Shown here: piece after piece, positions 41,100 to 50,246 of the stretch | Position numbering within the stretch: the stretch's first letter is position 1 | Layout: each line of letters starts with the position of its first letter | Origin: Curvibacter sp. PD_MW3 | GTDB lineage: Bacteria > Pseudomonadota > Gammaproteobacteria > Burkholderiales > Burkholderiaceae_C | Direction of reading: 5' to 3' | Length of the DNA stretch: 64,000 nt | Assembly (NCBI GenBank): GCA_002633085.1 | Contig: NSIV01000004.1 | Span: 62,001-126,000 of the forward strand | Position numbers and translations under genes: made by a program | Notes under the pieces: model-generated | What the model was told of the DNA's origin: nothing | The model's database searches: none | Seen by the model: only the letters and a program-made list of their open reading frames with translations

Positions 41100-42407
41100 T
41101 CAGGGAGTCTTCTGCCGCTGGTCGAGCACGCGCTTGGCCTTGCCCAGGCTGCGCTCGACACCACCCTCGGGCCGCAGCTCGATCTCGACGCTGGTGCCGA
41201 CATAGGCCTTGATTTCGTGCTGCAGTTGCTTGGCCGCGGCTCGCGCTGCCAAGCTGTCAGGCGACACGTCGGGCCGAGTCTCCACCACCACCAGCAGATC
41301 GTCCATCGGCCCATTGCGCCGCAAGATGCACTGGTAGTGCGGCGTCAGTTCTGGGCGCCGCAAGATCAACTCCTCAACCTGCGTCGGAAACACGTTCACA
41401 CCGCGCACGATCATCATGTCATCGCTGCGACCCGTGATTTTTTCCATACGGCGCATGGTGCGCGTGCTGCCCGGTAGCAGGCGCGTCAGGTCGCGCGTGC
41501 GGTAGCGGATGACCGGCAAAGCTTCCTTGGTGAGGCTGGTGAAGACCAGCTCGCCGACTTCGCCGTCGGGCAGCAACTCACCGGTCTCGGGATCGATGAT
41601 CTCAGGATAGAAATGGTCTTCCCAGATGGTCGGCCCGTCCTTGGCCAGCACGCATTCGCTGGCCACGCCGGGGCCGATGACCTCGCTCAGACCATAGATG
41701 TCGACGGCATCGAGTCCCATGCGCAGCTCGATGGCGTGTCGCATGTCATTGGTCCAAGGCTCGGCGCCGAAGATGCCAATGCGCAGGCTTGATTCGGTCG
41801 CTTTGATGCCTTGCCGTTCGAACTCCTCGGCAATCGCCAGCATGTAGCTGGGTGTGACCATGATGATGTCGGGCTTGAAATCCTGGATCAGCTGCACCTG
41901 CCGCTCGGTCTGCCCGCCGCCGAAGGGCACGACTGTCAGCCCCAGCCGCTCCGCCCCGTAGTGGGCGCCGAGACCACCGGTGAACAGGCCATAGCCGTAG
42001 CTCACATGCACCATGTCGCCGGGCCGGGCTCCTGCGGCGCGGATGCTGCGCGCCACCAGGCCAGCCCAGGTATCGATGTCATTCTTGGTGTAGCCCACCA
42101 CGGTGGGCTTGCCAGTGGTGCCGCTGGAGGCATGGATGCGCACACATTGCTCGCGCGGCACGGCGAACATGCCGAAGGGATAGCTGTCGCGCAGGTCTTT
42201 CTTGGTGGTGAACGGAAAGCGTGCCAGATCGGCCAGTGTCTGGCAATCATCCGGGTGCACACCGGCTGCGTCGAACTTGGCGCGGTACACCGGCGAATTG
42301 CGGTAGGCGTGCTGCAACGTGGATTGAAGCCGCTTGAGCTGCAGGCTGCGCAACTCATCGATGCTGGCCTTCTCGATCGGGTCCCAGGCAAACTCGCGCT
42401 GATTCAT
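41100..42407 (-). CDS. paaK: Phenylacetate-CoA ligase
   Basis: A 435-residue AMP-forming ligase that activates phenylacetate to phenylacetyl-CoA, the first step of the aerobic hybrid pathway. It shows the P-loop SSGTTGKPTVVGYT, GADP-type helices in the HVSYGYGLFTGGLGAHYGAE segment typical of PaaK, IYGLSEVIGPGVASEC, YRTRDLTRLLPG, and GRSDDMMIVRGVNVFPTQVE, ending in the GKAKRVLD tail. Its start overlaps the paaI stop by four bases. Confidence 0.96.
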   Translation of the reverse strand: MNQREFAWDPIEKASIDELRSLQLKRLQSTLQHAYRNSPVYRAKFDAAGVHPDDCQTLADLARFPFTTKKDLRDSYPFGMFAVPREQCVRIHASSGTTGKPTVVGYTKNDIDTWAGLVARSIRAAGARPGDMVHVSYGYGLFTGGLGAHYGAERLGLTVVPFGGGQTERQVQLIQDFKPDIIMVTPSYMLAIAEEFERQGIKATESSLRIGIFGAEPWTNDMRHAIELRMGLDAVDIYGLSEVIGPGVASECVLAKDGPTIWEDHFYPEIIDPETGELLPDGEVGELVFTSLTKEALPVIRYRTRDLTRLLPGSTRTMRRMEKITGRSDDMMIVRGVNVFPTQVEELILRRPELTPHYQCILRRNGPMDDLLVVVETRPDVSPDSLAARAAAKQLQHEIKAYVGTSVEIELRPEGGVERSLGKAKRVLDQRQKTP

Positions 42408-42850
42408 GCAGCCTCCGGAATGACGGTGCCCTGGATCTGGGCGCTTTTGCCGCGGAACATGGCAATCACCTCGCCACGCTGATTGCTCACGCGCATGTCG
42501 TAGATGCCATGCCGCCCCTGCAACGTCTGCTCCACACCTTCGCAGGTCAGCACATCGTCCAGTTGCGCCGGTTTGAGGAACTCGATGCTGCAGCCGGCCG
42601 CCACCGCCACCTTGTTGTAGCTGTTGCAGGCAAAGGCAAACGTAGAGTCGGCCAGTGTGAAGATCAGACCGCCATGGCAGATCTCATGGCCGTTGAGCAT
42701 GTCTTTGCGCACCGTCATGCGCATCACGGCTCGGCCGGGTGCGCACGACAGCAGTTCCATCTGCATGAATTCGCGCGAAGCGCGGTCGGCGGCAAACATG
42801 GACTCGCCGACACGGCGCGCCAGTGCCTCGGCGTTTTTCACATCGCTCAT
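42404..42850 (-). CDS. paaI: Hydroxyphenylacetyl-CoA thioesterase PaaI
   Basis: A 148-residue hot-dog-fold thioesterase with MTVRKDMLNGHEICHGGLIFTLAD, including the catalytic Asp/His-Gly-Gly segment and SNQRGEVIAMFRGKSAQI near the end. PaaI clears dead-end CoA esters from the phenylacetate pathway. It sits between paaG and paaK with short or overlapping junctions, so the three form one operon. Confidence 0.93.
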   Translation of the reverse strand: MSDVKNAEALARRVGESMFAADRASREFMQMELLSCAPGRAVMRMTVRKDMLNGHEICHGGLIFTLADSTFAFACNSYNKVAVAAGCSIEFLKPAQLDDVLTCEGVEQTLQGRHGIYDMRVSNQRGEVIAMFRGKSAQIQGTVIPEAA

Positions 42851-42853
42851 CCC

Positions 42854-43660
42854 TCACTCCCCCTTGAACTGCGGTGTGCGCTTTTCGCGGAATGCCAGCA
42901 CACCTTCGATGTAGTCGTGTGTGCGCCCCAGTGCCGACTGCAAGTCACGCTCGGCGTCGAGCTGCTGCTCCAGCGTGCGGCTGCCGGCACGCTGCAACAG
43001 CTCGCGCGTGGCCACCAGCGCCTTGGTCGGCATGACCGCCAGGCGCTGGGCCAAGGCCAGTGCCGCAGCAACGCAGTCATCGCTCACATCCCAGATCAAG
43101 CCCCAGTCGCGGGCCTGGACCGCGGTGAGTTTGTCGCCAGTCACGGCCAAGGCCATGGCGCGTGCCAGCCCCAGGCGCTGTGGCAGCAGCCAGGAGCCAC
43201 CGGCATCGGGAATGAGACCGATCTTGCTGAAGGCCTGGATGAAGCTGGCCTGCGGCGTTGCAATCGCAATGTCGCAAGTCATGGCCAGCGAGGCACCAGC
43301 CCCGGCCGCCACACCATTGACGGCCGCGATGGTCGGCATGCGCAGTTGCTGCAACCGCCGCACTGTGGGGTTGAAGGCCTGCTCGATCACCGGGCCGGGA
43401 TTGGCCCGCTCGACCAGATCAGGCCCGGGGGCGAAATCGAATTCAGACAGATCGGCGCCGGCACAAAAGCCACGGCCGGTGCCGGTGATGACCAGCGCGC
43501 GAATGGCCGGATTGGCCTCGGCCCGGTCCAGTGCGGCCCACAGGTCGCGGTGCATCTGGCGCGTGAAGCTGTTCAGCGCTTGGGGCCGATTCAGGGTGGC
43601 AATGGCCACCGCTCCTTGCTCGGCATAGAGAACAGATAACTCGGCGTTTGACTCAGACAT
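42854..43660 (-). CDS. paaG: 2-(1,2-epoxy-1,2-dihydrophenyl)acetyl-CoA isomerase PaaG
   Basis: A 268-residue crotonase-family isomerase that converts the ring epoxide made by PaaABCE into the oxepin. It shows GTGRGFCAGADLSEFD, the helix GVAAGAGASLAMTCDIAIA and KIGLIPDAGGSWLLPQRLG, where the Asp (PDAGG) is the catalytic residue typical of PaaG. It is the first gene of paaG-paaI-paaK, 65 bases downstream of a palindromic operator. Confidence 0.94.
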   Translation of the reverse strand: MSESNAELSVLYAEQGAVAIATLNRPQALNSFTRQMHRDLWAALDRAEANPAIRALVITGTGRGFCAGADLSEFDFAPGPDLVERANPGPVIEQAFNPTVRRLQQLRMPTIAAVNGVAAGAGASLAMTCDIAIATPQASFIQAFSKIGLIPDAGGSWLLPQRLGLARAMALAVTGDKLTAVQARDWGLIWDVSDDCVAAALALAQRLAVMPTKALVATRELLQRAGSRTLEQQLDAERDLQSALGRTHDYIEGVLAFREKRTPQFKGE

Positions 43661-43724
43661 CAGGCATCCCTCGGGTTGGCGTGACGAAAGCCACGCCGGC
43701 TTGGTCAGGCCAATTTAACATCTC

Positions 43725-43745
43725 CCGACCGATCGGTCGGTTAAT
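43725..43745. promoter_or_regulatory. Putative PaaR operator upstream of paaGIK
   Basis: CCGACC-GATC-GGTCGG is a perfect 16-bp palindrome (43725-43740) followed by TTAAT. The same arms with a 4-base centre occur upstream of paaA. The match to the known TetR-type PaaR site of betaproteobacteria is from memory. Confidence 0.8.
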
Positions 43746-43765
43746 GTTTTCCCTTGGTTTTGCCG

Positions 43766-43787
43766 CAAAAATCCCGGTTTTACCGGG
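43766..43787 (-). terminator. Intrinsic terminator after tyrS
   Basis: On the minus strand CCCGGT-AAA-ACCGGG is followed by ATTTTTG. It separates tyrS from the paaG promoter region. Confidence 0.85.
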
Positions 43788-43799
43788 CCCCGCCAGTAC

Positions 43800-45038
43800 T
43801 TAAGCCAACGTCACCTTCTTGAACTTGCGCTTACCAACCTGCAGCACATAGGTGCCGGCGCCGAGCTTGAGCCCTTTGTCACTGACGACATTCGAGTCCA
43901 CCCGCACGCCGCCGCCATCGATCAGGCGGTTGCCCTCGCCACTGGAGGCCGCCAGGCCCGTCTGTTTGAGCAGCGCCCCGATGCCCATCGGGCCTGCTTC
44001 GAGCGGGATCGTCTGTTCCTCGATCTCGTCGGGCACACCACCGCGACTGCGGTTGATGAAGTCCTGCTCAGCCGCATCCGCCGCCGCCGCCGAATGGAAG
44101 CGCGCCGTGATCTCCTTCGCCAGCAGCACCTTGGCTTCTTTCGGGTTACGGCCTTGCTGTACTTCCTCTTGCAGCTTTTCAATCTCGCTCAGGCTGCGGA
44201 AACTCAACAGGGTGTACCAGCGCCACATCAGCTCGTCGGAAACCGACAACACCTTGGCGAACATGGTGTTGGCATCCTCGGCGATGCCGATGTAGTTGTT
44301 CTTGGACTTGGACATCTTCTCGACGCCATCCAAACCTTCCAACAACGGCATGGTCAGAATGCATTGCGGCTCCTGGCCGTACTCGGCCTGCAAGTGCCGG
44401 CCCATCAGCAGGTTGAACTTCTGGTCGGTGCCGCCCAATTCCAGGTCGCTCTTGAGGGCCACGCTGTCGTAGCCCTGCATCAGCGGGTAGAGGAACTCGT
44501 GCACCGAGATCGGCGTGCCAGCCTTGAAGCGGTCATGGAAGTCGTTGCGCTCCATCATGCGCGCCACGGTGTACTTGGCCGCCAGCTGGATCATGCCCAT
44601 GGAGCCCAAGGGCAGGCACCATTCGCTGTTGTAGCGGATTTCGGTTTTCGCCGGGTCCAGCACCAGACTGGCCTGCTTGTAATAGGTCTCGGCGTTGGCC
44701 TTGATCTGCTCCGGCGTGAGCGGCGGGCGGGTGCTGTTGCGCCCCGACGGGTCGCCAATCAGACTGGTGAAATCGCCAATCAGGAAGATGACCTGATGGC
44801 CCAGATCCTGCAACTGGCGCATCTTGTTGAGCACCACAGTATGACCAATATGGATGTCAGGTGCGGTCGGGTCCAGCCCGAGCTTGATACGCAGCGGCTG
44901 GCCAGTGGCCTCGGCGCGCGCCAGCTTTTGCACCCAGTCAGCCTCCGGAATCAACTCCTCGCAACCGCGCAAGGTCACCGCCAAGGCCTCCCGGACACGG
45001 TCAGTTACAGGAAATTTCGGTGTGGAGGCTTGATTCAT
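43800..45038 (-). CDS. tyrS: Tyrosyl-tRNA synthetase
   Basis: A 412-residue class I synthetase. It shows the HIGH motif (PTAPDIHIGHTVVLNKM), the class-signature KMSKS in GVEKMSKSKNNYIG, the tRNA-binding anticodon region, and a C-terminal S4 domain (LIDGGGVRVDSNVV). The motif context fits the shorter TyrZ-like group rather than E. coli TyrS. It charges tRNA-Tyr. It is divergent from the M23 peptidase gene, with a terminator downstream. Confidence 0.96.
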   Translation of the reverse strand: MNQASTPKFPVTDRVREALAVTLRGCEELIPEADWVQKLARAEATGQPLRIKLGLDPTAPDIHIGHTVVLNKMRQLQDLGHQVIFLIGDFTSLIGDPSGRNSTRPPLTPEQIKANAETYYKQASLVLDPAKTEIRYNSEWCLPLGSMGMIQLAAKYTVARMMERNDFHDRFKAGTPISVHEFLYPLMQGYDSVALKSDLELGGTDQKFNLLMGRHLQAEYGQEPQCILTMPLLEGLDGVEKMSKSKNNYIGIAEDANTMFAKVLSVSDELMWRWYTLLSFRSLSEIEKLQEEVQQGRNPKEAKVLLAKEITARFHSAAAADAAEQDFINRSRGGVPDEIEEQTIPLEAGPMGIGALLKQTGLAASSGEGNRLIDGGGVRVDSNVVSDKGLKLGAGTYVLQVGKRKFKKVTLA

Positions 45039-45074
45039 AAGGGTTTTTCCAGATGCCAGGGGGTCGGGGCCAGC

Positions 45075-45118
45075 TATACTAGCCGCTTGCCATTGCGCAG
45101 GATTTTAAGTGCGCAATG
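45075..45118 (+). promoter_or_regulatory. -10-like element and 9-bp inverted repeat before the M23 peptidase gene
   Basis: TATACT (45075-45080) is followed by CATTGCGCA (45091-45099) and its exact complement TGCGCAATG (45110-45118). If the promoter is real, the stem-loop lies near the 5' end of the transcript; alternatively it is an operator between tyrS and the peptidase gene. Confidence 0.4.
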
Positions 45119-45189
45119 CCCGCTGGCCGCGGTGCCCTCAGGCCCCTGCCACACCATCATCTTTGGGTTGCCCTTTGAAAAACGGTTTC

Positions 45190-46587
45190 ATGACCGCTGG
45201 AAGTGACTTTTTGACTTTTGCCGGTCACTGGGTCGAGCACCACCCCAAACGGGTGATGGGTGCCGTCGCTGCAGCGCTTCTGCTGGGTGGCGGTGGCGCC
45301 TATGCCGTGGCTTCGGCCGTGGTGTCGCTGGGCCCGGATGCAGGGCAATTGCCGGTGCGAGAAGTCCTTGAGACCGTTTCCCCCCTTGCCCTGGAACCCC
45401 AGTCCGAAGCACTGGACCTGCACCGCTTCCGCCTGTTTCGCTCCGACCTGACCCGCTCCACCGATACCGCCGACACGCTGCTCAAACGCCTGGGCATCAA
45501 CGACCCGGCGGCGGCGGCGTTTTTGCGTGCCGATGCCAACGTCCAGAAAACGCTGCTCGGCCGCGTTGGCCGCAGCATCACCGCCGAAGCCACTGATACG
45601 AATACCCTGCTCAAGCTCAGTGCACGCTGGAGTCCGGAGGACGATGGCCGGTTCACTCGTCTGGTAATCGAAAAACAAGGCGAGACGTTTGCCTCGAAGC
45701 TTGAGACGGCCCCGCTGACCGCCTCGACCCGCATCGCCAGCGGCGTCATCCGCACCTCGCTGTTCGCAGCCACCGACGACGCGCGCATTCCGGATGCCAT
45801 TGCCATCCAGGTAGCCGAAATTTTCTCCGGTGACATCGACTTCCATCGCTCGCTGCGCAAGGGCGATCGCTTCTCGGTGGTTTACGAAACACTGGAAGGT
45901 GATGGCGAACCGCTGCGTGCTGGCCGGGTGCTGAGCGCCGAGTTCGTCAATGGTGGCAAGACCTACCAGGCCATGTGGTTCCAGGAGCCCGATGCCTCTG
46001 CGGCACTCCCGCAGGAACAAGGCCGCGCCACCCACAACCTGACCAAGGGCGGCTACTACACCCTGGATGGTCAGAGCCTGCGCCGCACCTACCTCGCGTC
46101 CCCGCTGGAGTTCTCGCGCGTGACCAGCGGCTTCAAGATGCGCTTCCATCCCATTCTGCAGCAATGGCGCGCCCACCTCGGTGTCGACTACGCCGCCCCA
46201 ACCGGTACACCGGTACGCAGCATCGGTGATGGTGTGGTTGAGTTTGCCGGTGTGCAGAATGGTTTCGGCAACGTGGTGTTCGTCAAGCACCGCAACAACC
46301 ACACCACGGTCTATGCTCACCTGAGCCGTATCAACGTCAAACGCGGCCAGTCGATCAACCAGGGTGAGAACGTTGGCGCTGTTGGCGCCACGGGCTGGGC
46401 GACCGGCCCCCACCTGCACTTCGAATTCCGCGTCAACGGCAATCACCAGGATCCGCTCACGATTGCGCGCCAGAGTGAAACGACGCCCGTTTCGGCCGCA
46501 GCCAAGCCCCTGTTCATGCGCTCAGCTTCCGCGGTCCACCAGCAACTGCTGGCAGCAGCCTCCCTGCAGCAGGGCGCTTCGCAGTAA
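45190..46587 (+). CDS. Membrane-anchored M23 (LytM-type) peptidoglycan endopeptidase
   Basis: A 465-residue protein with one N-terminal transmembrane segment (VMGAVAAALLLGGGGAYAVA), a periplasmic LysM/OapA-like region (LLKRLGINDPAAAAFLRA, FHRSLRKGDRFSVVYE), and a C-terminal M23 domain with zinc ligands H-x3-D in AHLGVDYAAPTGTPV, the HTTVYAHLS segment and HLHFEFRVNG. It resembles MepM/YebA, which cuts peptidoglycan cross-links. The start is uncertain: ATG 45190 lacks a ribosome-binding site and TTG 45175 is possible. It precedes anmK, giving a cell-wall turnover pair. Confidence 0.88.
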   Translation: MTAGSDFLTFAGHWVEHHPKRVMGAVAAALLLGGGGAYAVASAVVSLGPDAGQLPVREVLETVSPLALEPQSEALDLHRFRLFRSDLTRSTDTADTLLKRLGINDPAAAAFLRADANVQKTLLGRVGRSITAEATDTNTLLKLSARWSPEDDGRFTRLVIEKQGETFASKLETAPLTASTRIASGVIRTSLFAATDDARIPDAIAIQVAEIFSGDIDFHRSLRKGDRFSVVYETLEGDGEPLRAGRVLSAEFVNGGKTYQAMWFQEPDASAALPQEQGRATHNLTKGGYYTLDGQSLRRTYLASPLEFSRVTSGFKMRFHPILQQWRAHLGVDYAAPTGTPVRSIGDGVVEFAGVQNGFGNVVFVKHRNNHTTVYAHLSRINVKRGQSINQGENVGAVGATGWATGPHLHFEFRVNGNHQDPLTIARQSETTPVSAAAKPLFMRSASAVHQQLLAAASLQQGASQ

Positions 46588-46613
46588 GCGACCTCGCCAC
46601 CGGGGTGACCAGC

Positions 46614-47723
46614 GTGTCTGAGTTCTACATCGGCCTGATGTCCGGGACCTCGCTCGACGGCGTGGACGGCGTCCTTGCCGAATGCGCCGAGACGCACACC
46701 CGGGTCATCCAGCACGCCCATCTGCCCTTCCCGCCGGACCTGACCGCCGAACTGCTGCAACTCAACAACCCTGGCGGGGTGGATGAACTGCACCGCGCCG
46801 CCCTCGCCGCCAATGCGCTGGCCCGGCTTTATGCTGCTGTCGTGTCCGAATTGCTCGAGCGTGTGGCACTGCCCCCAAGCGCCGTCACGGCCATCGGGGC
46901 ACATGGCCAGACCGTGCGCCACCGCCCTGGCGAGTTCGATGCCACCGGCTACACCCTGCAGCTGAACAGCCCGGCGCTTCTGGCCGAACTGAGCGGCATC
47001 GATGTCGTGGCGGACTTCCGTAGCCGCGATGTGGCGGCCGGCGGCCAGGGCGCCCCATTAGTACCGGCCTTCCACCAGGCCATGTTTGCTCAGGCGAGCC
47101 AGACGGTGGCCGTGCTCAATGTCGGCGGCATCGCCAATCTCTCGGTGCTGCGCGACGATGCCGTGCTGGGCTTCGATTGCGGCCCCGGCAATGCACTGAT
47201 GGACGCCTGGTGCCGCCAGCACACCGGCCAGCCCTTCGATGCAGAAGGACGCTGGGCAGCAGCTGGCCAGATTCATGAACCCTTGCTGCAGGTGCTACTA
47301 CGGGAACCTTACTTTGCCTTGCAGCCCCCCAAGAGCACGGGGCGCGATCTGTTCAATCCATCCTGGCTGGCCGACAAGCTGACCGGCTTTGAGGTCGTGG
47401 CACCGGTGGATGTGCAAGCCACGCTGACGGAACTGACCGCCAGCGCTTGCGCTGCTGATGTGCTGCGTCATGGTGCAGGCAGTACGCGCCTGATCGTCTG
47501 TGGCGGCGGCGCGCTCAACAACTACCTGATGCAGCGCTTGCAGGCACGACAGCCCCATCTCACGGTGGTTTCCTCGGAGCAAGCCGGCTTGCCCGCCTTG
47601 CAGGTGGAAGCGGCCGCCTTTGCCTGGTTGGCACGCAAGGCCGTGCTGCGCCAGACGGCAAGCCTGAAAAGCGTCACGGGCGCTCAAGGCGCCCGTGTGC
47701 TCGGAGCCATTTACCCAGCCTGA
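46614..47723 (+). CDS. anmK: Anhydro-N-acetylmuramic acid kinase
   Basis: A kinase of about 369 residues in the ASKHA fold: IGLMSGTSLDGVDGVL at the N-terminus, GAHGQTVRHRPGEF, QGAPLVPAFHQAMFA, LNVGGIANLSVL, DCGPGNALMDAW and CGGGALNNYLMQRL. It phosphorylates and opens anhydro-MurNAc recovered from peptidoglycan. GTG 46614 aligns with the usual SEFYIGLMSG start and has a GGTG-type ribosome-binding site; GTG 46605 would add three residues. It follows the M23 gene, which fits wall recycling. Confidence 0.95.
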   Translation: MSEFYIGLMSGTSLDGVDGVLAECAETHTRVIQHAHLPFPPDLTAELLQLNNPGGVDELHRAALAANALARLYAAVVSELLERVALPPSAVTAIGAHGQTVRHRPGEFDATGYTLQLNSPALLAELSGIDVVADFRSRDVAAGGQGAPLVPAFHQAMFAQASQTVAVLNVGGIANLSVLRDDAVLGFDCGPGNALMDAWCRQHTGQPFDAEGRWAAAGQIHEPLLQVLLREPYFALQPPKSTGRDLFNPSWLADKLTGFEVVAPVDVQATLTELTASACAADVLRHGAGSTRLIVCGGGALNNYLMQRLQARQPHLTVVSSEQAGLPALQVEAAAFAWLARKAVLRQTASLKSVTGAQGARVLGAIYPA

Positions 47724-47736
47724 GCCGGGCTCACGC

Positions 47737-48102
47737 TCAGGTCGAGAAGGAAGAACCGCAACCGCAGGTGGTGGTGGCGTTCGGGTTCTTGATGACGAAC
47801 TGGGCACCCTGCAGGTCTTCCTTGTAGTCGATCTCTGCGCCCACCAAGTACTGGTAGCTCATGGCATCGATCAGCAAAGACACACCATTCTTGGTCATGG
47901 TGGTGTCGTCTTCGTTGGTCACCTCATCAAAGGTGAAACCATACTGAAAACCGGAACAGCCGCCACCTTGCACGAAGACACGCAGCTTGAGGTCAGGGTT
48001 GCCCTCTTCCGCAATCAGATCCGCCACCTTGGCAGCAGCGCTGTCGGTGAACAGAATGGGGGCAGGCATCTCGGTTTGAATGTTTTCGGCGACGGCGCTC
48101 AT
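47737..48102 (-). CDS. erpA: Iron-sulfur cluster insertion protein ErpA
   Basis: A 121-residue A-type carrier with the three cluster-binding cysteines in [11 protein letters not shown] and the C-terminal CGCGSSF. It delivers iron-sulfur clusters to apo-proteins. ATG 48102 is preferred over an upstream TTG because GGAG lies six bases before it. It converges on anmK with a 13-base gap. Confidence 0.94.
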   Translation of the reverse strand: MSAVAENIQTEMPAPILFTDSAAAKVADLIAEEGNPDLKLRVFVQGGGCSGFQYGFTFDEVTNEDDTTMTKNGVSLLIDAMSYQYLVGAEIDYKEDLQGAQFVIKNPNATTTCGCGSSFST

Positions 48103-48161
48103 GGATGGCTCCAATTAAGATGGATTGAGCAAATACTACACAATTTCGCTCAAGAATTCAG

Positions 48162-48557
48162 TTACTGGTTATTTGCCGCCAATTTCAGTGTGGGCTTTTC
48201 CTCGGCCATGTCGACCGGGCGCATCTGGCCAGCAATGATGGCCCCCTGGTGCATCTCCAGCGCGCTGTAATGGATATCGCCTTCAATGTGGGCCTTGGGC
48301 TGCAATTCGAGCATCAGGCGCGCGTAGACCGGTCCCTTCACCGTGCCATTGATGATCACATGGTCGGCATGGATCTCGCCAATCACCGTGGCCGTTTCCG
48401 AAATCACCAGAATGCTGGCCTGATCGGGGTTGGCATTCACATCGCCAATCACTTTGCCGTCGACGCGCAAGCCATCCGAAAAACGCAGGGTGCCGTCAAT
48501 CTGGCTGCCATCCGCAATCAGGCTGCGGATGGGGGGCTGTTTTTTCTTGTTGAACAT
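48162..48557 (-). CDS. Bactofilin
   Basis: A 131-residue bactofilin-domain protein with the repeating beta-helix pattern: SLIADGSQIDGTLRFSDGLR, VDGKVIGDV, ATVIGEIHADHVIINGTVKG and HIEGDIHYSALEMHQGAII. The short N-terminal KKKQ tail and a C-terminal disordered tail flank it. Bactofilins polymerise into filaments that localise wall enzymes; an M23 peptidase gene 2 kb away is a common partner elsewhere. It lies 20 bases downstream of the DUF6776 gene. Confidence 0.93.
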   Translation of the reverse strand: MFNKKKQPPIRSLIADGSQIDGTLRFSDGLRVDGKVIGDVNANPDQASILVISETATVIGEIHADHVIINGTVKGPVYARLMLELQPKAHIEGDIHYSALEMHQGAIIAGQMRPVDMAEEKPTLKLAANNQ

Positions 48558-48577
48558 GTTTGCACCTCTCTGATGGA

Positions 48578-49306
48578 TTACAACTTGATCGACTGCACCG
48601 CCTTGGTCACCGTACCCTCCATGACCTTGGCTGAAATACCCTTAATCACGGTCTGGGGCGGCAATTCAAATACCCCTTCAAGCCGGCCGTACTGGCGAAA
48701 CTTCAAGGACTGGGGACCGCTGGGCAACGGCGCCGACCACGGCTTGCCGCCCTGCAACCCGGTGAAACTCAATTCAAGACGCCCGTTGAATTCAGGTGCG
48801 TTCTTCACCGGCTGGATCACCAGAACCTGCCATTTTAGTTGACGCCCATCCTGCAGCTCTGCCTGCAGGCCCCGAATGGCCAGACTTTCAGCACCGCCGG
48901 TCGGAATCAGCTTCTCGAAAAAGCCCAGGTCATCGCGCAAGGAACGGTTTTCGCTCTCCAGCTGCTTGTTCTGGGCACTCAGACGCTCTTGCGCCGCCTT
49001 CTCGGCGGTTAGCAAGGTACTGGACGTGTTGGCCACCGACATGGCCTTGTCGCGCTCGTCCTTCATGGCAGACAGCTGCTGACGCGCCGCAGCCAGCTCT
49101 GTGCGCAACTGCGTGACCTCCTCGGTGCGTCCGCCGTCAATGCCGGCAATGTCCTTGCCAAACTCGAACGCCCACAAGCCGATGGCGGCGCAAAAACCCA
49201 GCACGATGGCGACAAGCGCCCAGCGCAGGGGCCATGGCATGGAACTGCGCACGGACATGCGCGGCGCACTGATGGTGAGGCGGCGGTGGAGCAGGCGAAA
49301 TCTCAT
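48578..49306 (-). CDS. DUF6776-type membrane protein with coiled coil
   Basis: A 242-residue protein of unknown function. A basic N-terminus precedes one transmembrane segment (WALVAIVLGFCAAIGLWAFEF, about residues 29-49). A heptad-rich coiled coil follows to about residue 130 (EEVTQLRTELAAARQQLSAM, QERLSAQNKQLESENRSLRD). The periplasmic C-terminal beta-rich domain contains LKWQVLVIQPVKNAPEFNG. It resembles FtsB/MreC-like topology but no such identity is claimed. Co-transcribed with bactofilin, suggesting an envelope role. Confidence 0.8.
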   Translation of the reverse strand: MRFRLLHRRLTISAPRMSVRSSMPWPLRWALVAIVLGFCAAIGLWAFEFGKDIAGIDGGRTEEVTQLRTELAAARQQLSAMKDERDKAMSVANTSSTLLTAEKAAQERLSAQNKQLESENRSLRDDLGFFEKLIPTGGAESLAIRGLQAELQDGRQLKWQVLVIQPVKNAPEFNGRLELSFTGLQGGKPWSAPLPSGPQSLKFRQYGRLEGVFELPPQTVIKGISAKVMEGTVTKAVQSIKL

Positions 49307-49329
49307 GGAAGGGGGAGTCTAGCAGTCCA

Positions 49330-49368
49330 AAAACACAACAGCCGCCAGAATTTGCATTCGGGCGGCTG
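49330..49368 (-). terminator. Intrinsic terminator after rpsI
   Basis: On the minus strand CAGCCGCC pairs with GGCGGCTG, with an inner GAAT/ATTC pair, followed by TTGTGTTTTTGG. It separates the rplM-rpsI operon from the next leftward gene. Confidence 0.85.
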
Positions 49369-49410
49369 CTGAGCTGCAACAAATTGCAGCAGACGAAACT
49401 TCGTGTGAAA

Positions 49411-49803
49411 TTAACGCTTGCTGAACTGCTTGCGACGGCGTGCAGAGTGCAGACCGACCTTCTTACGCTCGACTTCACGCGCATCACGCGTCACGAAGCC
49501 GGCCTGGCTCAGGACGGGCTTGAGCGATGCATCGTAGTCGATCAGGGCACGGGTAATGCCGTGACGGGTTGCGCCGGCCTGGCCGGACTCACCACCACCT
49601 GCCACATTGACCATGATGTCGAACGATTCGGCATGGTTGGTCAGCATCAGGGGCTGCTTGCAGATCATGATCGAGGTTTGACGACCAAAGAAATTCTCGA
49701 TGTCTTTGCCATTGACCGTGATCTTGCCGGTGCCTTTTTTCAGAAACACGCGGGCGACGCTGGATTTGCGACGGCCGGTGCCATTGTTCCATTCACCAAT
49801 CAT
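49411..49803 (-). CDS. rpsI: 30S ribosomal protein S9
   Basis: A 130-residue protein with [20 protein letters not shown] at the start, [20 protein letters not shown] in the middle, and the conserved basic tail [10 protein letters not shown] that reaches the P-site tRNA. It follows rplM in the universal rplM-rpsI operon. Confidence 0.98.
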   Translation of the reverse strand: MIGEWNNGTGRRKSSVARVFLKKGTGKITVNGKDIENFFGRQTSIMICKQPLMLTNHAESFDIMVNVAGGGESGQAGATRHGITRALIDYDASLKPVLSQAGFVTRDAREVERKKVGLHSARRRKQFSKR

Positions 49804-49814
49804 CTCAAGGCTCC

Positions 49815-50246
49815 TTAGATTTCCAACACTTTGGGTTGCTGGGCGGTGTGCGGGTGCTCAGCACCACCGTACACCTTGAGCTTCTTGATCATGGCGTAGC
49901 CGAGCGGGCCCTTGGGCAGCATGCCCTTGACGGCCTTTTCCAGCGCGCGGCCGGGATGCTTGGCTTGCATGTCACGGAAGTTGGTGGCTGTGATACCACC
50001 CGGGTAACCCGAGTGACGGTAGTACACCTTGTCCAACGGCTTGGCGCCGGTGACGCGCAGCTGGGCTGCGTTGATGATGACGATGAAGTCACCGGTATCG
50101 ACGTGAGGCGTGTAAATGGCCTTGTGTTTGCCGCGCAAACGGAGAGCAACTTCGCTGGCTACTCGTCCGAGGACCTTGTCGGTCGCGTCAATCACAAACC
50201 ACTCGTGCGTCACGTCAGCGGGTTTGGCGCTGAACGTTTTGGTCAT
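49815..50246 (-). CDS. rplM: 50S ribosomal protein L13
   Basis: A 143-residue protein: [65 protein letters not shown] and the ending [16 protein letters not shown]. It binds 23S rRNA early in assembly. ATG 50246 is the usual start; a 120-base leader with a good promoter lies upstream. Confidence 0.98.
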   Translation of the reverse strand: MTKTFSAKPADVTHEWFVIDATDKVLGRVASEVALRLRGKHKAIYTPHVDTGDFIVIINAAQLRVTGAKPLDKVYYRHSGYPGGITATNFRDMQAKHPGRALEKAVKGMLPKGPLGYAMIKKLKVYGGAEHPHTAQQPKVLEI

